From UBA5603 sp964501315 (lineage in GTDB: Bacteria > Bacillota_I > Bacilli_A > Izemoplasmatales > Hujiaoplasmataceae), in assembly GCA_964501315.1 (NCBI GenBank), contig CAZCSO010000004.1, positions 36,350 to 100,349 of the forward strand: 64,000 nt of DNA, read 5' to 3'. Below, in pieces: positions 60,958 to 64,000 of this stretch. The notes under the pieces were generated by a model. That model saw nothing but the letters and a program-made list of their open reading frames with translations, was not told the DNA's origin and ran no database searches. Within the stretch, counting starts at the first letter, position 1; each line of letters starts with the position of its first letter. A program made the translations under genes and the position numbers.

Positions 60958-60980
60958 TGTAACGATCGATTATCGTTACA
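60958..60980. promoter_or_regulatory. Palindrome upstream of the gal promoter
   Basis: A perfect 9-bp inverted repeat, TGTAACGAT-5 nt-ATCGTTACA, about 50 bases upstream of the gal -10. CAAAG-caa-CTTTG lies beside it. It may be an operator or activator site for galactose control. Confidence 0.45.
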
Positions 60981-61016
60981 TAAAAAAAACGTTCCATGCG
61001 AAATCGCACGGAACGT
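60981..61016 (-). terminator. Terminator of the opp operon
   Basis: ACGTTCC-x2-GCG/CGC-x2-GGAACGT stem with eight T on the minus strand. Confidence 0.85.
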
Positions 61017-61049
61017 ACATTTTTGAATTGGAAATATTCAAGACAAAAA

Positions 61050-61316
61050 TTAGGTTTTCGAATTCATCCAAAGAAGAATTAAGAGATAGGTACCAACAAA
61101 AGCTAACAAAATAGCTAGGAATACCGGCAGATAGGCAAGAAACGCGCCTTTAACAATCGCTCTTCGTTCTCTGGGCGAAAGATTCAAATTCATCAATTTT
61201 TTCTTCGCCTTGATGTGCTTTTCGCTTTGATACCAAGGAAGACCTTCGACATTCATGTCGGCGATGGTAGATCCATCATCCTCATAGGTCACCTTTTTTA
61301 TCTTTTCTTTCGTCAT
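61050..61316 (-). CDS. Small membrane protein at the end of the opp operon
   Basis: 88 residues with no recognised family. The first 60 are charged and cytoplasmic (LSPRERRAIVKG), followed by a single membrane helix at about 60-84 (LPVFLAILLAFVGTYLLILLW). It is ten bases after oppF and before the operon terminator, so it is probably co-transcribed with the transporter. No function can be assigned. Confidence 0.75.
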   Translation of the reverse strand: MTKEKIKKVTYEDDGSTIADMNVEGLPWYQSEKHIKAKKKLMNLNLSPRERRAIVKGAFLAYLPVFLAILLAFVGTYLLILLWMNSKT

Positions 61317-61326
61317 ACCTTATTCA

Positions 61327-62361
61327 CTAATCCTGAGGATACAAATGGCAAGCAACTTTATGTCCTTTTTCGTATTCTTTTAAGACAGGATCAACAGTCT
61401 TACAGATTTCCATGCATTGTGAACAGCGGGTATGGAATTTACATCCCTTTGGAGGATTCGCCGGGCTTGGAATATCACCGGAAAGAATAATCCGTTGTTT
61501 TTTGGCATCGGGATCTGGAATCGGTACTGCTGACAACAAGGCCTTCGTATAAGGATGCATTGTGTTGTTAAAGATTTGATCCGTCGTTCCGTGTTCAACA
61601 ACCGTTCCTAAATACATAACTAAAATTTCATCAGAAATGTACTTAACAACCGACAAGTCATGTGAAATAAAGATATAAGTCAATCCCAATTTGTTTTGCA
61701 AATCAACCAATAGGTTAATGATTTGCGATTGGATGGAAACGTCCAAAGCACTGACGGGTTCGTCACAAACAATCAAATCGGGTTTTAAAGCCAAAGCCCG
61801 AGCAATACAAATACGTTGACGTTGGCCTCCGGAGAATTCATGCGGGTATCTACTATAATAGTAAGACGGTAATCCACACGACTTCATGACGCCAAGAACG
61901 TAGTCACGATACTCTTCTTTCGAAACCAATTTATGTTGGCGAACAGCTTCACCAATGATTTCACCGATGGTCATTCTGGGTGATAAACTGGAATAAGGAT
62001 CTTGGAAGATGATTTGAATTTTTGGACGAAGATTCGTCATTTCGTGTTTGGAGATGGATTTAATATCAATACCATCGTACAATACTTCCCCGCCAGTAAT
62101 GCTGTTAAGACGTAAGATGGTTCTTCCTAACGTGGTTTTTCCACATCCTGATTCACCAACAACTCCCAAGGTTTTTCCCTTGTTAATCGAAAAGCTAACG
62201 CCATCTACAGCTTTAACAAAATGATCATTCTTCTTTAGCCAGCTTTGCCCTAATGGAAAATATTTTTTTAAATTCTTTACAACTAAAATTTCTTCGTTTT
62301 GTTGTGATGGTGAATTTGTTTCAACCAAAACATCAACGTCATTATTTAGATTTTTTGGCAT
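61327..62361 (-). CDS. oppF: Oligopeptide ABC transporter ATPase OppF
   Basis: About 344 residues. Walker A GESGCGKTT, Q-loop FQDPYSSLSPRM, signature FSGGQRQRI, Walker B LIVCDEPVSALD. The C-terminal oligo_HPY region has CKFHTRCSQCMEIC, with cysteines that can bind an iron-sulfur cluster in this family. ATG at 62361 follows GGTGA; ATG at 62373 is possible. It overlaps oppD by 20 bases. Confidence 0.94.
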   Translation of the reverse strand: MPKNLNNDVDVLVETNSPSQQNEEILVVKNLKKYFPLGQSWLKKNDHFVKAVDGVSFSINKGKTLGVVGESGCGKTTLGRTILRLNSITGGEVLYDGIDIKSISKHEMTNLRPKIQIIFQDPYSSLSPRMTIGEIIGEAVRQHKLVSKEEYRDYVLGVMKSCGLPSYYYSRYPHEFSGGQRQRICIARALALKPDLIVCDEPVSALDVSIQSQIINLLVDLQNKLGLTYIFISHDLSVVKYISDEILVMYLGTVVEHGTTDQIFNNTMHPYTKALLSAVPIPDPDAKKQRIILSGDIPSPANPPKGCKFHTRCSQCMEICKTVDPVLKEYEKGHKVACHLYPQD

Positions 62362-63568
62362 TTTTGTCACCATCTTTCGATTTTGCAAGTTCTGCAGCGA
62401 TTTCCTCCGCTAAGTAGCAAGCCACAAAGTGTGTCGGTGAAACTTGTTGAAGAGTTGGGTATTCGCCGTTGCATTTGTCAAACCGTTTGTTACAACGATC
62501 TCTAAAATAACAGTAGTTTGGCAAGTTGATTGGATTAGGAACGGTACCAGGAATGGTATAGAGTTGTTCTTTGTTTTGATTAAGAGCAGGAATACTCTTT
62601 TGCAACCCCACCGTATAAGGATGAATTGGATTCTTGAATATCTCACGAACGGTACCTTTTTCAATGATACGTCCAGCATACATAACAACGACATAGTCGG
62701 CCATTTCAGCGATGACACCCAAGTCATGGGTAATCAGCATAATACTACCATTGATGTCGTTTTTAATGCTACGTAATAAATCCAAAATTTGTGCTTGGAT
62801 GGTAACGTCGAGTGCTGTCGTTGGTTCATCGGCGATAATCAAGTTAGGATCGCACAATAAAGCCATCGCAATCATGACACGTTGACGCATACCACCTGAT
62901 AATTCATGCGGATAACGTGAATAAATGCTATCGGGCATGGCGATATTAACGGTTTTTAACATGGCAATAGAACGTTCTTTTGCTTCTTCTGGAGACATGC
63001 CAGGGAAATGCAAGAACAATACTTCATCAAGTTGATCGCCAATACGGAAAACCGGGTTTAAACTGGTCATCGGTTCTTGGAAAATCATTGACATTTCTTT
63101 ACCACGAATCTTATTCATATCGATTCTGGGGACTTTAGCGATGTTGTATACTTTTCCATCCTTCGAATTATAACGAATTTCGCCGCTGTAAATTTGTCCG
63201 TTGGGCGCTTGAAGCAATTTCATTAACGCCAAACTGGTAACGCTCTTTCCACAACCAGACTCACCGACAACGCCAACAATGCTTTTCTTGGGGATGTCAA
63301 ATGAAACACCGTCTACGGCTTTTACGACACCGGCATCGGTGAAAAAATAAGCATGAAGATCATCAAACTCAACGACGTTGTTTTCATCGCGCATTTTGGT
63401 TAAATATTCTTCTTCAGGAACATTTTTACGGTTATTTTGACGTTCAAATTCTTTGATAATTCGAGCGTTTTGTTTTGCCGTCTGTCTTATTTGTTCTCTG
63501 CTGATGTAATGTTTTGAATCTTGTTGCCGTTTTTCAAGACGGGTTTTTAAGTTATCAATAAGTTTCAT
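62342..63568 (-). CDS. oppD: Oligopeptide ABC transporter ATPase OppD
   Basis: A 408-residue ATPase. Walker A GESGCGKSV, Q-loop FQEPMTSLNPVF, signature LSGGMRQRV, Walker B LIIADEPTTALD. Cysteines in CYFRDRCNKRFDKC lie in the C-terminal extension. An N-terminal extension of about 65 charged residues precedes the ATPase domain, longer than in Bacillus OppD. GAGGTAGTTCG precedes the ATG. It lies four bases after oppC. Confidence 0.95.
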   Translation of the reverse strand: MKLIDNLKTRLEKRQQDSKHYISREQIRQTAKQNARIIKEFERQNNRKNVPEEEYLTKMRDENNVVEFDDLHAYFFTDAGVVKAVDGVSFDIPKKSIVGVVGESGCGKSVTSLALMKLLQAPNGQIYSGEIRYNSKDGKVYNIAKVPRIDMNKIRGKEMSMIFQEPMTSLNPVFRIGDQLDEVLFLHFPGMSPEEAKERSIAMLKTVNIAMPDSIYSRYPHELSGGMRQRVMIAMALLCDPNLIIADEPTTALDVTIQAQILDLLRSIKNDINGSIMLITHDLGVIAEMADYVVVMYAGRIIEKGTVREIFKNPIHPYTVGLQKSIPALNQNKEQLYTIPGTVPNPINLPNYCYFRDRCNKRFDKCNGEYPTLQQVSPTHFVACYLAEEIAAELAKSKDGDKNAKKSK

Positions 63569-63572
63569 CGAA

Positions 63573-64000
63573 CTACCTCCTCATTTTCGGGTCGAAGGCA
63601 TCACGTAGGCCATCACCAATGAAGTTAAATGCTAATACGGCCATGACGATACAAACCCCTGCCGGAACCCAGATGTTGGGGTAATTTTGAAGAATATCTC
63701 GACCTTCAGCGCCGCTGGTGGAACTAATCATTGTTCCCCAAGCAGCATACGGGAATGGAACCCCGATACCTAGATAGGATAATGTGGATTCAGATAGAAT
63801 GATACCACCAAGTCCGAGCGTTGCTTGGACAATAATTTGAGGCATGACGTTTGGAATAATATGTTTGAAAATTTTGCGTCCCGTGCTTAAGCCGGTTGCT
63901 TCAGCTGCAATCATGTACTCAAGTTCACGAATACCTAAAATTTGACCACGAACAAGACGAGCGATTCCTGACCATCCGAAGAAGGTTAGAATCCCCATCA
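63573..64000 (-). CDS. oppC: Oligopeptide ABC transporter permease OppC (N-terminus beyond window)
   Basis: The C-terminal 142 residues of a binding-protein-dependent permease. The EAA loop is EYMIAAEATGLSTGRKIFKHIIPN, shown as EAATGLS-like text; SYLGIGVPFPYAAWGTMIS and FNFIGDGLRDAFDPKMRR are typical OppC endings. The frame is open to the window edge, so the gene is truncated by the window, not broken. Confidence 0.93.
   Translation of the reverse strand, partial: MGILTFFGWSGIARLVRGQILGIRELEYMIAAEATGLSTGRKIFKHIIPNVMPQIIVQATLGLGGIILSESTLSYLGIGVPFPYAAWGTMISSTSGAEGRDILQNYPNIWVPAGVCIVMAVLAFNFIGDGLRDAFDPKMRR

Overview
This 64 kb window looks like a piece of a low-G+C, Gram-positive-related chromosome (Bacillota/Mycoplasmatota border). 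It uses the standard genetic code with TGA as a stop, strong GGAGG ribosome-binding sites, T-box leaders, and gene order shared with Bacillus. The yqe cluster (yqeG-yqeH-yqeK-rsfS-yqeM-comEA-comEC-holA-rpsT) and the yrr cluster (alaS-ruvX-yrzB-trmR-trhP1-trhP2-udk-greA-mtnN) are both kept, but with specific deletions: aroE, yqeI and nadD from the first, mltG from the second. Loss of mltG from its usual slot fits a reduced or absent wall and a mollicute-like lineage (Izemoplasma/Acholeplasma type); that placement is inference. A run of 100 Ns in galT shows that the source is a scaffolded draft assembly.

Layout. 1-1480: a partial PAS-repeat sensor. 1.6-9.5 kb: rpsT and the yqe/com cluster (ribosome assembly, Ap4A hydrolysis, DNA uptake, clamp loader). 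9.5-20.8 kb: thioesterase, radical SAM, the tRNA mo5U34 genes, greA, udk and alaS under a T-box. 21-26.4 kb: recD2, an aminopeptidase P-like gene, and an autoregulated PadR-DUF1700-DUF4097 operon.

About 26.4-37.9 kb: an AT-rich integrated element with low CpG. It carries a large serine recombinase, small genes, an HK97-type major capsid protein with no other virion gene, a zinc-finger HTH protein, an iteron-flanked AT-rich origin candidate, a primase-helicase, an excisionase-like protein, a divergent regulator, and a cargo module (XRE regulator, N6-adenine methylase and two unrecognised convergent genes). It resembles a minimal phage satellite and is the most interesting part of the window.

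38-64 kb: housekeeping again. It holds a VTT membrane protein, gap with a cre-like site, spx, pepF, trpS under a T-box, ptsH with a Cys-less EIIB-like protein, ppa, two amidohydrolases, a DUF368 (PopT-type) transporter, rimO, a MarR-controlled heterodimeric ABC exporter, degV, two-subunit class I fumarase, archaeal-type proS, the Leloir galM-galE-galT operon, and the end of an oligopeptide ABC transporter operon (oppC-oppD-oppF). No rRNA, tRNA or CRISPR array was seen.
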